Shown here: piece after piece, positions 44,683-53,250 of the stretch | Numbering within the stretch: the stretch's first letter is position 1 | How the letters are laid out: each line of letters opens with the position of its first letter | NCBI RefSeq assembly: GCF_001517545.1 | Contig: NZ_FBYA01000001.1 | Location: 210,991 to 274,990 of the forward strand | DNA from: Limnohabitans sp. Rim47 | GTDB taxonomy: Bacteria > Pseudomonadota > Gammaproteobacteria > Burkholderiales > Burkholderiaceae_C | Reading direction: 5' to 3' | Length of the DNA: 64,000 nucleotides | Notes under the pieces: model-generated | Databases searched by the model: none | Seen by the model: only the letters and a program-made list of their open reading frames with translations | Told to the model about the DNA's origin: nothing | Translations under genes and position numbers: made by a program

Positions 44683-45851
44683 ACACCGAACCCGCCAGCA
44701 CGCCTTCCGAGCGTTTGGCGGGTTTCGCCGCGCTGTTGCGCGAACACGGTCTGACGGTGGGGGTGGCCGAACAGCAAGCCATGCTGCAAGCGGTCCTGCA
44801 CTTTGGCCCCTTGCAAGAGCGGCCCTTGCAAGCGGCTTGGCGAGCCATTGCCTGCCACAGTCACCGCGAATGGCAGCTTTGGCCTGATGTTTATGAGCGC
44901 TTTTGGCACCCCGAAAAATTGCGCGGTGGTGTCAAAGTCAGCGGCCAGACCCGGCCCAGCCGCAACCTGCGCCAAAGCATGCAGGCCCTGCACGAACAAA
45001 TGAATGCCGCGAGCCAACCCGGCGGCCCCAAATCAGCACCCCAGACAGCAGGCGATATGCCCTCGGTGGGGCAAGACGAACACGACGCAGGCGCACCCCG
45101 CGCCCAAGGGGGTGCCAGCCGCACCGAGGCCTTGCACCAGCGCGATGGCCAGATGTGGATGCCGCAAGAGCTCAGCGCGCTGCAGAGCCTTGCACGCCAG
45201 ATCACCGCCAAATTGTTGCCACGTGCCACCCGCCGTTGGCGCGTGGCACCACGCGGCCAGCGCTTGGACATGCGCCAGACCTTGCGCCGCAGTGTGGGCT
45301 GGGGTGGTGAGCTGTTGCAACCGGCCTGGAAAGTCAAGCGTGTCGAGCCACCCCGCCTGTTCATACTGGCCGATGTGAGCCGCTCCATGGAGTCTCACGC
45401 TGCGCTGTTTTTGCGTGTGGCACGTGCTTTTGCGCTGGAGGCCGACGCGCGGGTCTTTGTGTTCCACACCCGGTTGGCCGAAGTCACGCCTTACATGCAC
45501 CGTGATACCCCGGCCATTCAGGAAAAAGTCAACGCCGTCACCGCCGGTTTTGGTGGCGGTACGCGCATTGCCGCCAGCTTGCAGGACTTTGCCCGCCACC
45601 ATGCCCGTGCGCAGCTCAACCGGGGCTCGCGCGTGTGGGTGTTTTCGGACGGCTTTGACACCGACGAGCCGGAGCTGTTGGCCGCTGCGCTGCAAGAAGT
45701 GCGCGCGCGAGGTGCCCGCATCACCTGGTTTCACCCGACTCGGCAGGTGCCTGCCGCGACCGCTTTGCAGCGCGCGCGTCGCAGCATTGAGCGCTTTGTG
45801 CCGTTGGCCAGCCTGGCTGATTTGGCCGCCGCCCGCCCAGTGTTGCACTGA
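44679..45851 (+). CDS. coxE: CoxE, VWA-domain CODH maturation protein
   Basis: Predicted 390 aa. The C-terminal von Willebrand factor A domain has the metal-ion-dependent adhesion motif D232-x-S-x-S (ADVSRSMESH), a GGGTRI threonine and FSDGFD aspartate. MoxR ATPases such as CoxD act with VWA partners of this type. A flexible, Gly/Ala/Pro-rich linker (about 110-150) separates the N-terminal helical part from the VWA domain. Confidence 0.92.
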   Translation: MNTEPASTPSERLAGFAALLREHGLTVGVAEQQAMLQAVLHFGPLQERPLQAAWRAIACHSHREWQLWPDVYERFWHPEKLRGGVKVSGQTRPSRNLRQSMQALHEQMNAASQPGGPKSAPQTAGDMPSVGQDEHDAGAPRAQGGASRTEALHQRDGQMWMPQELSALQSLARQITAKLLPRATRRWRVAPRGQRLDMRQTLRRSVGWGGELLQPAWKVKRVEPPRLFILADVSRSMESHAALFLRVARAFALEADARVFVFHTRLAEVTPYMHRDTPAIQEKVNAVTAGFGGGTRIAASLQDFARHHARAQLNRGSRVWVFSDGFDTDEPELLAAALQEVRARGARITWFHPTRQVPAATALQRARRSIERFVPLASLADLAAARPVLH

Positions 45852-45889
45852 GCTGTTTTGAACCCAGGATAGACCCCAAGGAGAACGCC

Positions 45890-46801
45890 ATGAACCGCAA
45901 TGAATGGATCACCCAAGCGGCCCGACTGCAGGCGGCCGAGCAACCATTTGCTTTGGTCACTGTGCTGCGTGCCCAAGCCCCCACTTCTGGCAAAGCCGGC
46001 GACAAGGCCGTGGTCACGGCCGATGGCCAGATCCATGGCTGGATCGGTGGCGGCTGCGCGCAACCGGCCGTTATCAAGACCGTGCGCCGCGCCCTGCTCG
46101 ATGGCCAGCCACGCACCATCCGCATTGCGCCTTCCGATGAAAGCGCCGAGCGCGATCTTGGCGACGTGCTCGAATTTGGCATGGCCTGCCATTCGGGCGG
46201 CACGCTGGAGTTGTTCATCGACCCGGTCATGCCTTCGGCCTTGTTGACCGTGGTGGGGGATTCGCCGGTGGCCCGCGCGTTAGTGAGTCTGGCCCCTCGC
46301 GTGGGCCTGCGCGTGGCGGTGGTGGCGCACGGTGCGCAGGTCGCTGATTACCCCGATGCCGATACGGTCTTGGGCACGGACGATGCGCCTGTGGTTGCTG
46401 CGCAGTTGGCCTCTACCCCCTTTGTGGTGGTGGCCACGCAAGGCCGTCGCGACCTGCAAGGCCTGAAAGCCGCATTGGCTTTGCAACCCCAAGGGCTGTG
46501 GTTTGTGGCCAGTGCCCGCAAGGCGGGGGTGCTGCTGGACACCTTGGTCACCAGTGGCGAAGACCCGGCGGCTGTGGCCCGCATCGTGGCCCCTGCGGGT
46601 GAATTCATTGGTGCGCAAACCCCTGAAGAAATTGCATTGTCGGTGCTGACCTCGGTGGTCGCGGCCCGGCGTGGGCACGCACCCAAAGCGGTGATCTCTG
46701 CCCAAGCCGATGCGGCGACAGTCCCGGCCCTGACAGCTGTGGCGGTGGAAGCCACAGCGGCTGTGGCAGCATCTGGTAAATCATCTTGCTGCGGAGGCTG
46801 A
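45890..46801 (+). CDS. coxF: CoxF, XdhC-family CODH maturation protein
   Basis: Predicted 303 aa. The N-terminal part carries the XdhC signature AGDKAVVTADGQIHGWIGGGCAQPAV, and the C-terminal Rossmann-like domain includes DTVLGTDDAPVV and FIGAQTPEEIALSVL. XdhC proteins bind molybdenum cofactor and help its sulfuration. The protein ends in SSCCGG, a cysteine pair that might bind a metal or sulfur. RBS AAGGAGAA. The MobA-like gene starts one base after the stop. Confidence 0.88.
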   Translation: MNRNEWITQAARLQAAEQPFALVTVLRAQAPTSGKAGDKAVVTADGQIHGWIGGGCAQPAVIKTVRRALLDGQPRTIRIAPSDESAERDLGDVLEFGMACHSGGTLELFIDPVMPSALLTVVGDSPVARALVSLAPRVGLRVAVVAHGAQVADYPDADTVLGTDDAPVVAAQLASTPFVVVATQGRRDLQGLKAALALQPQGLWFVASARKAGVLLDTLVTSGEDPAAVARIVAPAGEFIGAQTPEEIALSVLTSVVAARRGHAPKAVISAQADAATVPALTAVAVEATAAVAASGKSSCCGG

Positions 46802-46802
46802 C

Positions 46803-47483
46803 ATGGGTTGTATTCTCAAAGGCGGTGGCGGGCTTTACAGCCGTGTGACGGTGGGGGCTGTGCTGTTGGCCGCAGGTTCGGGCTCGCGCATGGGGCACCG
46901 ACCCAAAAGCCTGCTGGAGCTGGGGGGCGTGCCCCTGATCCGTCGCCAGTTGATTGCGCTGTCGGGAGCCGGTGTTGACGAAGTGGTGGTGGTGCTGGGC
47001 CACTACGCCGACCGCATCGAAGAAGCGGTCAAGGAATTCCCGGTGACGTTGGTGCGCAACCCCGATCCGGATGCCGGCCAAATTTCGTCCTTGCGGCTGG
47101 GCTTGCAAGCGCTGTCGCCCAAACTCGACGCGGTGCTGGTGGCGCTGGCCGACCAGCCCCTGATCAACTCGCAGGACATCAACGACCTGATCGGGGCTTA
47201 CAAAAAACGCCCTGCGGGTGCGCAGGTGGTGCAGCCCACTGTCGATGGTTTACCCGGCAACCCGGTCATGTTCAGCACCGAGGTGCGTGATCAAATTTTG
47301 GCGGGCGATGCCCATGTGGGTTGCCGCCAGTGGCAGTCGGCCAACCCCGAGCAAGTGCATGCTTGGGTGAGCACCAACAGCCGTTACCGAACCGATGTGG
47401 ACACACTCGAAGACATCGAGGCGCTGGCCCAGCGCACCGGGCACCGGCTGAAGTGGCCGGCAGATTTTCCCGTCACGGCCTGA
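46803..47483 (+). CDS. mocA: Molybdenum cofactor cytidylyltransferase-like protein (MocA/MobA family)
   Basis: Predicted 226 aa. Nucleotidyltransferase signature LLAAGSGSRMGHRPKSLLEL, substrate motif ALADQPLI, and C-terminal YRTDVDTLED. MocA-type enzymes attach CMP to molybdopterin to give the MCD form used by xanthine oxidase-family enzymes, including CoxL, so it fits the operon. A short extra N-terminal GCILKGGGGLYSR is present before the first strand. It follows coxF by 1 bp. Confidence 0.85.
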   Translation: MGCILKGGGGLYSRVTVGAVLLAAGSGSRMGHRPKSLLELGGVPLIRRQLIALSGAGVDEVVVVLGHYADRIEEAVKEFPVTLVRNPDPDAGQISSLRLGLQALSPKLDAVLVALADQPLINSQDINDLIGAYKKRPAGAQVVQPTVDGLPGNPVMFSTEVRDQILAGDAHVGCRQWQSANPEQVHAWVSTNSRYRTDVDTLEDIEALAQRTGHRLKWPADFPVTA

Positions 47484-47518
47484 GGCGTTTTGCCTTCATC
47501 GTTGCCCTTGAGTTGACC

Positions 47519-48217
47519 ATGATTCAGCCCGATCCCCTTCACCAGTTCTGGCACACGCCCGTGGGCGTGCACCGCTTTGAACAAGCCGATGCGGTCAATG
47601 AAGTGCTGGTGCGCGTGTTTCAAACCATGCGCGCCACCGATGCGTCCACAGCGGGTGAACCCAAGGCTTTTTATGCCAGTCGCGATGATTTGCTGCAGCG
47701 CATTCGTCTGTCCGAGTGGGAGCAGCTGGTGCGCTTCATGGTCGACAGCGTGCGCCAGACCGTGGTGCTGGCCAACCAAGGCGCGTGGCCCGAAGCCAAG
47801 CCGGGCTTTCAGATTGCCGTGCGAGGCATCTGGTTTCAAATCTCCAGTCAGGGCAGCCACCACGATGTGCACACGCACGGCAACTGCTCGTGGTCTGGTG
47901 TGTATTGCCTGCAGGTGGATCCACCTCAGCAACGCCGCATGCACCCGGTGTTGGGTGCGGCCAATGGCGTGACACGTTTTTATGGTCCGCACTTCAACCA
48001 CTTGGGCGGTGCGGCCATGGACTTTGGCAACGCGTATTTGCAAAACGCCCACCTCGACATCGATCCCCTGCCCGGTCAGTTGGTGGTGTTTCCATCCTGG
48101 TTGCCGCACCAGGCCATGCCGTACCACGGCACAGCAGACCGGGTGATTGTGTCCTTCAACGTCAGCGTGCACGCGGCCGGTGGTTCGGATCAATTGCATG
48201 GGTATGCCCATGTCTGA
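47519..48217 (+). CDS. Putative 2OG-Fe(II) oxygenase (TIGR02466-like)
   Basis: Predicted 232 aa. The C-terminal half carries a double-stranded beta-helix pattern: HDVHTHGNCSWSGVYCLQV (His), LVVFPSWLPHQAMPY (His) and RVIVSFNVSV (Arg for 2-oxoglutarate). This order matches the family annotated as putative 2OG-Fe(II) oxygenase. I started at ATG 47519, since the open frame upstream runs into mocA. It is not a known cox gene, and its place between mocA and a membrane protein inside the locus is unexpected. The substrate is unknown. Confidence 0.7.
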   Translation: MIQPDPLHQFWHTPVGVHRFEQADAVNEVLVRVFQTMRATDASTAGEPKAFYASRDDLLQRIRLSEWEQLVRFMVDSVRQTVVLANQGAWPEAKPGFQIAVRGIWFQISSQGSHHDVHTHGNCSWSGVYCLQVDPPQQRRMHPVLGAANGVTRFYGPHFNHLGGAAMDFGNAYLQNAHLDIDPLPGQLVVFPSWLPHQAMPYHGTADRVIVSFNVSVHAAGGSDQLHGYAHV

Positions 48218-49349
48218 GCGGCCAAACGCCTCAGAGGTCCAGCCTGATGCGCTGGCCCATGCGGGCGAGGTCGCGCAATGGGCCGTGATGCTGTTGGGGT
48301 GGCTCTGGTTGGGCGAGCAAGGCATGCGGCTGGGCTGGTCCGTGGCCAGCGGGGTGCTGGCTGTGGTGCTGTGGTGGGCGGCCCGATTGATGTGTCGGGG
48401 CAGTGCGTGGGCGCTGCAAGCCGGTGCTGTGCGCATGGGCGTTTGCGGCCTGCTCACGGCCTGCGGTGTGTGGCTGCCCAGCATGCTGGCTGCTGGGGAC
48501 ATGGCCCATGGGGGTTTGTTGCTGGTGGCGTTGCTGTGGGGCGCATGGAGCGGCTTGGTGGAGACGCGCAGCCGTGTCAGCACTTTTCAGATGGGCCTGT
48601 TGGCTTGGCATCCCGTGTTGGCAGGTTGCCTGGTGGGGCTGGCCTGGCGCTTGTCGGGTGGCGAGTCAGACATGCCATGGGGTGTGAGCCTCTTGTTGGC
48701 CCTGGCTGCTGCGATGTTGCATGCGCGTGACCGCTGCACTGTGCAGCCGATGTCGGCCTGTTTGGGCCCACGCGTTGGCTGGGCTGTTTTGCTGACGCCC
48801 TCGGCCATGGGTTTGATGATGGGCAGTTTGTGGCTGGGCAATGTCTGGTGCGCGGGCCTGGGTTGGCGCACAGAGACCATGGTGGTGTGGCACTTGGCCT
48901 TGATGGCAGGTGCGCCCACGCTGGTCGCTTGGACATGGCGCTGGAAGACACCAGCAGGCCAGCAGTCACCGGCATGGCATGAAAAACGTGCGCATCTGGG
49001 ATTTTGCGTGAGCTTGGTTTTGCTGGCCTTGGGGGCCCTGATGCTGTTGGGCCAAAGTGCTGTGCATGGCGTGTTGGCCATGCTGCTGCCCTCGCTGGCT
49101 TGGGCTGTGCACTGCGCCCGTCCCCGCGACGGCAAGGGTGCCTTGAGTCAGTTGCCGCCTTGGTTGGCCCGCACTACGGCCTTGTTGTTGGGGCCGGGTT
49201 TGCTGCTGTGGGTGGGTAGTTTCGGCCCGACATACGGCCCTGCGGCCATGCAAATGGCCATGGCGTTGCTGGGCGGATTGGCGGCGCTGCAAGCCTTGTT
49301 TTTGTGGTGGCGCAGACCGGCACTGCAACCGGCCTGGTTCAGCCCTTGA
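48210..49349 (+). CDS. Polytopic membrane protein of unknown function in the cox locus
   Basis: Predicted 379 aa, very hydrophobic, with about ten candidate helices (for example LLGWLWLGEQ, LLLVALLWGAWSGLV, FCVSLVLLALGALMLLG, TTALLLGPGLLLWVG). Trp and Met are unusually common. I see no transporter signature. The ATG at 48210 overlaps the oxygenase stop (ATGTCTGA), so translation is coupled; other ATGs at 48198 and 48204 are possible. Oligotropha has membrane proteins (CoxB, C, H, K) in its cluster, but I cannot match this one to them. Its role could be membrane anchoring or copper or quinone handling. Confidence 0.75.
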   Translation: MSERPNASEVQPDALAHAGEVAQWAVMLLGWLWLGEQGMRLGWSVASGVLAVVLWWAARLMCRGSAWALQAGAVRMGVCGLLTACGVWLPSMLAAGDMAHGGLLLVALLWGAWSGLVETRSRVSTFQMGLLAWHPVLAGCLVGLAWRLSGGESDMPWGVSLLLALAAAMLHARDRCTVQPMSACLGPRVGWAVLLTPSAMGLMMGSLWLGNVWCAGLGWRTETMVVWHLALMAGAPTLVAWTWRWKTPAGQQSPAWHEKRAHLGFCVSLVLLALGALMLLGQSAVHGVLAMLLPSLAWAVHCARPRDGKGALSQLPPWLARTTALLLGPGLLLWVGSFGPTYGPAAMQMAMALLGGLAALQALFLWWRRPALQPAWFSP

Positions 49350-49399
49350 TGATTTTTGATCGGCCTGTAAGTTGATACCCCTAACGGAGACAAAACACC

Positions 49400-50404
49400 A
49401 TGAACAGCATTGACATCGACGTGATCCGAACCGCCTTGGATTGGCAAAGCCGGGGGCACCGTGTGGTCATGGGGACGGTGGTGCGCACTTGGGGTTCGGC
49501 CCCGCGTCCACCGGGCTCGCTCATGATCATCCGGGGCGATGGGCAAGTGGCCGGATCGGTCTCGGGCGGCTGCATCGAAGACGACCTGATTCGCCGCGTG
49601 GCCGCTGGCGAGTTGGCCCTGCGCATGCCTGAGATCACGACCTACGGCCAGACGGCCGAAGAAGTTCGCCGCTTTGGCCTGCCCTGTGGCGGTTCGGTGC
49701 AGGTGGTGCTCGAGCCTTTGTCTTCTCAGTCACAACTGCGTGAATTGCTGGTGCTGATCGAGCAACACCAGCGGGTCGAGCGGCGTTTGGACATGGCCAC
49801 TGGGCTGGTGCGCATGGGTGCAGCCACCGAGGGCGACAAGTTGCAATTTGACGGTCAAAGCCTGACCACGGTACACGGCCCGCGCTTGCGCTTGCTGGTC
49901 ATTGGCGGCGGGCAGCTTTCGCGTTATCTGGCCAGCATGGCCGTCATGCTGGACTACCAGGTCACGGTCTGCGAGCCGCGTGTGGAATACCACGAAGGCT
50001 GGGACGCGATGGCCGGGGTGACCTTGTCTACCCAGATGCCCGACGACCTGGTGCTGGCCATGCGCCTGGACCACAACAGCGCCGTGGTGGCTGTGACGCA
50101 CGACCCCAAACTGGACGATCTGGCACTCATGGAAGCGCTGCGCACACCCGCTTTTTATGTGGGTGCTTTGGGCTCAAAGCACAACAATGCGCAGCGCCGC
50201 AAGCGCTTGCTCGACTTTGAGGTGTCGCAAGCCGAAGCCGCGAAACTTCACGGCCCGGTGGGCCTGAACCTCGGTGCCCTGACCCCGCCCGAAATCGCCA
50301 TGAGCATCGTGGCCGAAATGACGGCCTTGCGCCGAGGCACGGATTTGAGCCAAGCGCTCAGCAGCTGGGAAGGCTCCAAGACGGTGTGCGGGCTGAGCCC
50401 ATAA
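49400..50404 (+). CDS. coxI: XdhC-family molybdenum-enzyme maturation protein (CoxI-like)
   Basis: Predicted 334 aa, XdhC/CoxI family. The N-terminal domain has VVRTWGSAPRPPGSLMIIRGDG and SGGCIEDDL with Cys; a C-terminal NAD-binding-like domain has LLVIGGGQLSRYLASMAV and FYVGALGSKHNNAQRRKRL. It is a longer, two-domain relative of CoxF. RBS ACGGAGAC. It lies at the end of the cox locus and 136 bp before iorA, so it might serve CODH, IorAB or both. Confidence 0.88.
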   Translation: MNSIDIDVIRTALDWQSRGHRVVMGTVVRTWGSAPRPPGSLMIIRGDGQVAGSVSGGCIEDDLIRRVAAGELALRMPEITTYGQTAEEVRRFGLPCGGSVQVVLEPLSSQSQLRELLVLIEQHQRVERRLDMATGLVRMGAATEGDKLQFDGQSLTTVHGPRLRLLVIGGGQLSRYLASMAVMLDYQVTVCEPRVEYHEGWDAMAGVTLSTQMPDDLVLAMRLDHNSAVVAVTHDPKLDDLALMEALRTPAFYVGALGSKHNNAQRRKRLLDFEVSQAEAAKLHGPVGLNLGALTPPEIAMSIVAEMTALRRGTDLSQALSSWEGSKTVCGLSP

Positions 50405-50540
50405 GCCTTTCGAAAGGCGGCTCTAGCGTCAAACGTTGAGCTCAGGCCTTGAATTTTCGAGCACGGCTTGTGAATGCACACCGTGTGCAGTTTGGGAGGG
50501 GCACAGCCCCTTGGCAGTTCGGTGACCAACAGGAGAGAAC

Positions 50541-51014
50541 ATGGTGCGATTCAAAGTCAATGGCGAGGCCGTGTCGGTCGATGCCACGCCGGAGACCCCT
50601 TTGCTGTGGGTCATCCGCGAAAAACTCAACCTCACGGGCACCAAGTTTGGCTGTGGCATTGCGCAGTGCGGCGCCTGCACGGTGCATTTGAATGGTGAGC
50701 CAGTGCGCTCTTGCTCACTGCCCGTGTCGGCGGTGGACGGCAAAAACATCACCACCGTGGAGGGCCTGATGAAGACGCCCACCGGTCAAGCTTTGCAAGC
50801 GGCTTGGGTCAAGGCCCAAGCGCCGCAATGCGGGTATTGCCAGTCGGGTCAGCTCATGACGGCGGCCAAGGTGATCAGCGTGGTCAAAAAAGACCTGAGC
50901 CGCACCGAAATCTTGGAGGCCATGAGCGGCAATATTTGCCGCTGCGGCACTTACAACCAGATTGCCGCCGCCGTCTCGCACGCCCAAAAAACCCTCAAAG
51001 GAGGCAAGGCATGA
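50541..51014 (+). CDS. iorA: Isoquinoline 1-oxidoreductase-like small ([2Fe-2S]) subunit
   Basis: Predicted 157 aa iron-sulfur subunit of a xanthine oxidase-family enzyme. Ligands: Cys38, 43, 46 and 58 (CGIAQCGAC...C), then CGYCQSG and CRCGTYNQI for the second cluster. ACAGGAGAG precedes the start. Its stop overlaps the iorB start by 4 bp. The CRCGTYNQI ending is usual for the IorA/aldehyde-oxidase subgroup rather than CoxS. Confidence 0.9.
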   Translation: MVRFKVNGEAVSVDATPETPLLWVIREKLNLTGTKFGCGIAQCGACTVHLNGEPVRSCSLPVSAVDGKNITTVEGLMKTPTGQALQAAWVKAQAPQCGYCQSGQLMTAAKVISVVKKDLSRTEILEAMSGNICRCGTYNQIAAAVSHAQKTLKGGKA

Positions 51015-53197
51015 ACCCGTTGAACACCACACCTGTGCCTACGCACGGCAGCGTCTCGCGTCGCTCTTTCATGCTTGGCTCGGGCGGCCTGGCTTTGGGG
51101 CTGTCTTTTGGCCTGACGCAATCTGAATTGGCGCTCGCCCAAACCCCGGTTGCAGCCGGCTTTGGCCCCAACCACTGGATCAACATGGGTCTGGATGGCG
51201 TGGTGACCTTGATGTCTCCCGGCGCAGAAATGGGCCAGGGCACCATGACCGCGATGCCCTTGTTGCTGGCCGAAGAAATGGACTTGGACTGGAGCCAGGT
51301 GCGCGTGGTGCAGTCGCCCAGCGACCCCAAGCGTTTTGGCAACCCCCGCTTTGGTGGTGGCATGACCACGGGCGCATCGCGCACGGTGCAAGGCTATTAC
51401 GAGCCGCTGCGTCTGGCGGGTGCACAAGCGCGTTTGGTGCTGGTGAACGCGGCGGCTCAGGCCATGGGCGTACCCGCTGCCGAGCTGCGCACCGAGGCCA
51501 GCCGCGTGATTCACAGTGGTGGCCGCGCCATGACGTATGCAGAGATCGCCAAAGTGGCGGTGGCCCCGGCCGAGTTGCCCAAGGTCGACAAAAGCATGCT
51601 CAAGCCAATGGCGCAGTTTCGCCTGATTGGCAAGGTCATCCCCCGTGTGGACGTGCCCGCCAAATCCAGCGGCCAGGCGCTGTACGGCATTGACCAGCGT
51701 TTGCCCGGCATGCTTTGGGCCTCGGTGCTGCGTGCCCCGGTGCAGGGCGAAACGCCTGAGAGCGTGGACGACACCGCTGCCCGTGCTGTAGCGGGGGTTA
51801 AGAACGTGGTGCGCCTGCCTTATGGCGTGGCCGTGGTCGCCGATTCGTTTTACACCGCCAAAATGGCGCGCGACAAACTCAAGGTCGTCTGGAGCCAAAA
51901 ATCCAAGGCCCGAGTTCAATACACCGATCAAATGCGCGTGGAGTACGCCAAGCGCGCTGAGGATTTGTATGACAAAGGCGTGGCCTTCATTGACCACGGT
52001 GATGCGGCTAAGCAGCTGGCTGGGGCCACGCGCACCTTCAGCGCCACTTACACCAGCGAGATGGTCAGCCACATTTGCCTGGAGCCGATGAACTGCACCG
52101 CGCGTGTGGATGGCGACAAGATCGAACTCTGGGCCCCGGCCCAATCGGCCTCGTTTGTCACCGGTACGGTGGCGGGTGCTGCGGGCTTCAAGCCTGAAAA
52201 CATCACCGTCAACATCACCTTGATGGGCGGTGGTTTTGGACGTCGCGTTGAGGCCGATTATTCGGCGGATGCGGCTTTGGTGGCCAAGGCCATGCCGGGC
52301 ACCCCTATCCAGGTGATCTGGACCCGCGAAGACGACATGGTGCATGACAAGTACCGCCCTATGACCGGGCAGCATTTGGTGGCCGGTGTGGATGCGCAGG
52401 GCAAGATCGTCGGTTTGTTGCATCGCGTGGTGTCCGAGGGCGTGTATGCCCGCGTGGTGCCACCGGCTTTCAAAGCCTCGGGCGGCAAAGATGCGCCCGT
52501 GATGGAGGGCACCGAAATCACTTACGACATTGCCGATCACAGCGTGCAATTCATGCTCGAAGACCGTGGCATCCACGCCGGCTTTTGGCGTGCGGTAGGT
52601 CCGGGCTATACCAAGTTCGCCATCGAAACCCTGATCGACGAAGTGGCGCGTGGCGTGAAAGCCGATCCGCTGGCTTACCGCATGGACTTACTCAAGAAAA
52701 ATCCGCGTGGCCAGGCCGTGCTCCAGTCGGTTGCCGACATGGCGCAATGGGGCAAAGCCAAGTTGCCCAATGGACACGCACTGGGATTGGCATTTTCCGA
52801 TGCATGGAACACCTATTGCGGCATGGTCGTGCAGGTTTCTATCGAAAAAGGCCGCCCCAAGGTGCACAAAGTCTGGGCCGCTGTGGACTGCGGCCACGCT
52901 CTACAGCCGCAAAATGTGCAGGCGCAAATCGAAGGCTCGGTGATCTTTGGCTTGTCGGCTGCGCTGCACGAGCGCATGGACTTCAGGGCCGGTGAACCCC
53001 AGCAAACCAATTTGAACGCTTACCAGGTGCTGCGTGCCAACGAAGCACCCGAAGTGTTGGTGAAGGTGATGCCCACCGACAACCACCCCGGCGGTATTGG
53101 CGAAGTGGTTCTGCCCCCTTTGGCGCCGGCCATTGCCAATGCGATCGCGTCGCTCAACGGCAAGCGTTTGCGCGCTTTGCCTTTGCCAATGGTGTGA
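51011..53197 (+). CDS. iorB: Isoquinoline 1-oxidoreductase-like large molybdopterin subunit
   Basis: Predicted 728 aa. A twin-arginine signal (SRRSFMLGSGGLALGLSFGL) predicts export of the folded complex to the periplasm. Molybdopterin-binding segments GGGFGRRVEADYS and the C-terminal glutamate in GGIGEVVLPP are present. Enzymes of this group hydroxylate N-heterocycles or oxidise aldehydes; the substrate is not evident. No FAD subunit or c-type cytochrome partner is encoded nearby, so the electron acceptor lies elsewhere. Confidence 0.9.
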   Translation: MNPLNTTPVPTHGSVSRRSFMLGSGGLALGLSFGLTQSELALAQTPVAAGFGPNHWINMGLDGVVTLMSPGAEMGQGTMTAMPLLLAEEMDLDWSQVRVVQSPSDPKRFGNPRFGGGMTTGASRTVQGYYEPLRLAGAQARLVLVNAAAQAMGVPAAELRTEASRVIHSGGRAMTYAEIAKVAVAPAELPKVDKSMLKPMAQFRLIGKVIPRVDVPAKSSGQALYGIDQRLPGMLWASVLRAPVQGETPESVDDTAARAVAGVKNVVRLPYGVAVVADSFYTAKMARDKLKVVWSQKSKARVQYTDQMRVEYAKRAEDLYDKGVAFIDHGDAAKQLAGATRTFSATYTSEMVSHICLEPMNCTARVDGDKIELWAPAQSASFVTGTVAGAAGFKPENITVNITLMGGGFGRRVEADYSADAALVAKAMPGTPIQVIWTREDDMVHDKYRPMTGQHLVAGVDAQGKIVGLLHRVVSEGVYARVVPPAFKASGGKDAPVMEGTEITYDIADHSVQFMLEDRGIHAGFWRAVGPGYTKFAIETLIDEVARGVKADPLAYRMDLLKKNPRGQAVLQSVADMAQWGKAKLPNGHALGLAFSDAWNTYCGMVVQVSIEKGRPKVHKVWAAVDCGHALQPQNVQAQIEGSVIFGLSAALHERMDFRAGEPQQTNLNAYQVLRANEAPEVLVKVMPTDNHPGGIGEVVLPPLAPAIANAIASLNGKRLRALPLPMV

Positions 53198-53250
53198 CTT
53201 GCTGGGGTTTGCGGCCCCAAGTGCGTGTTGCCAAGCAGGGGCGCGGTGGT

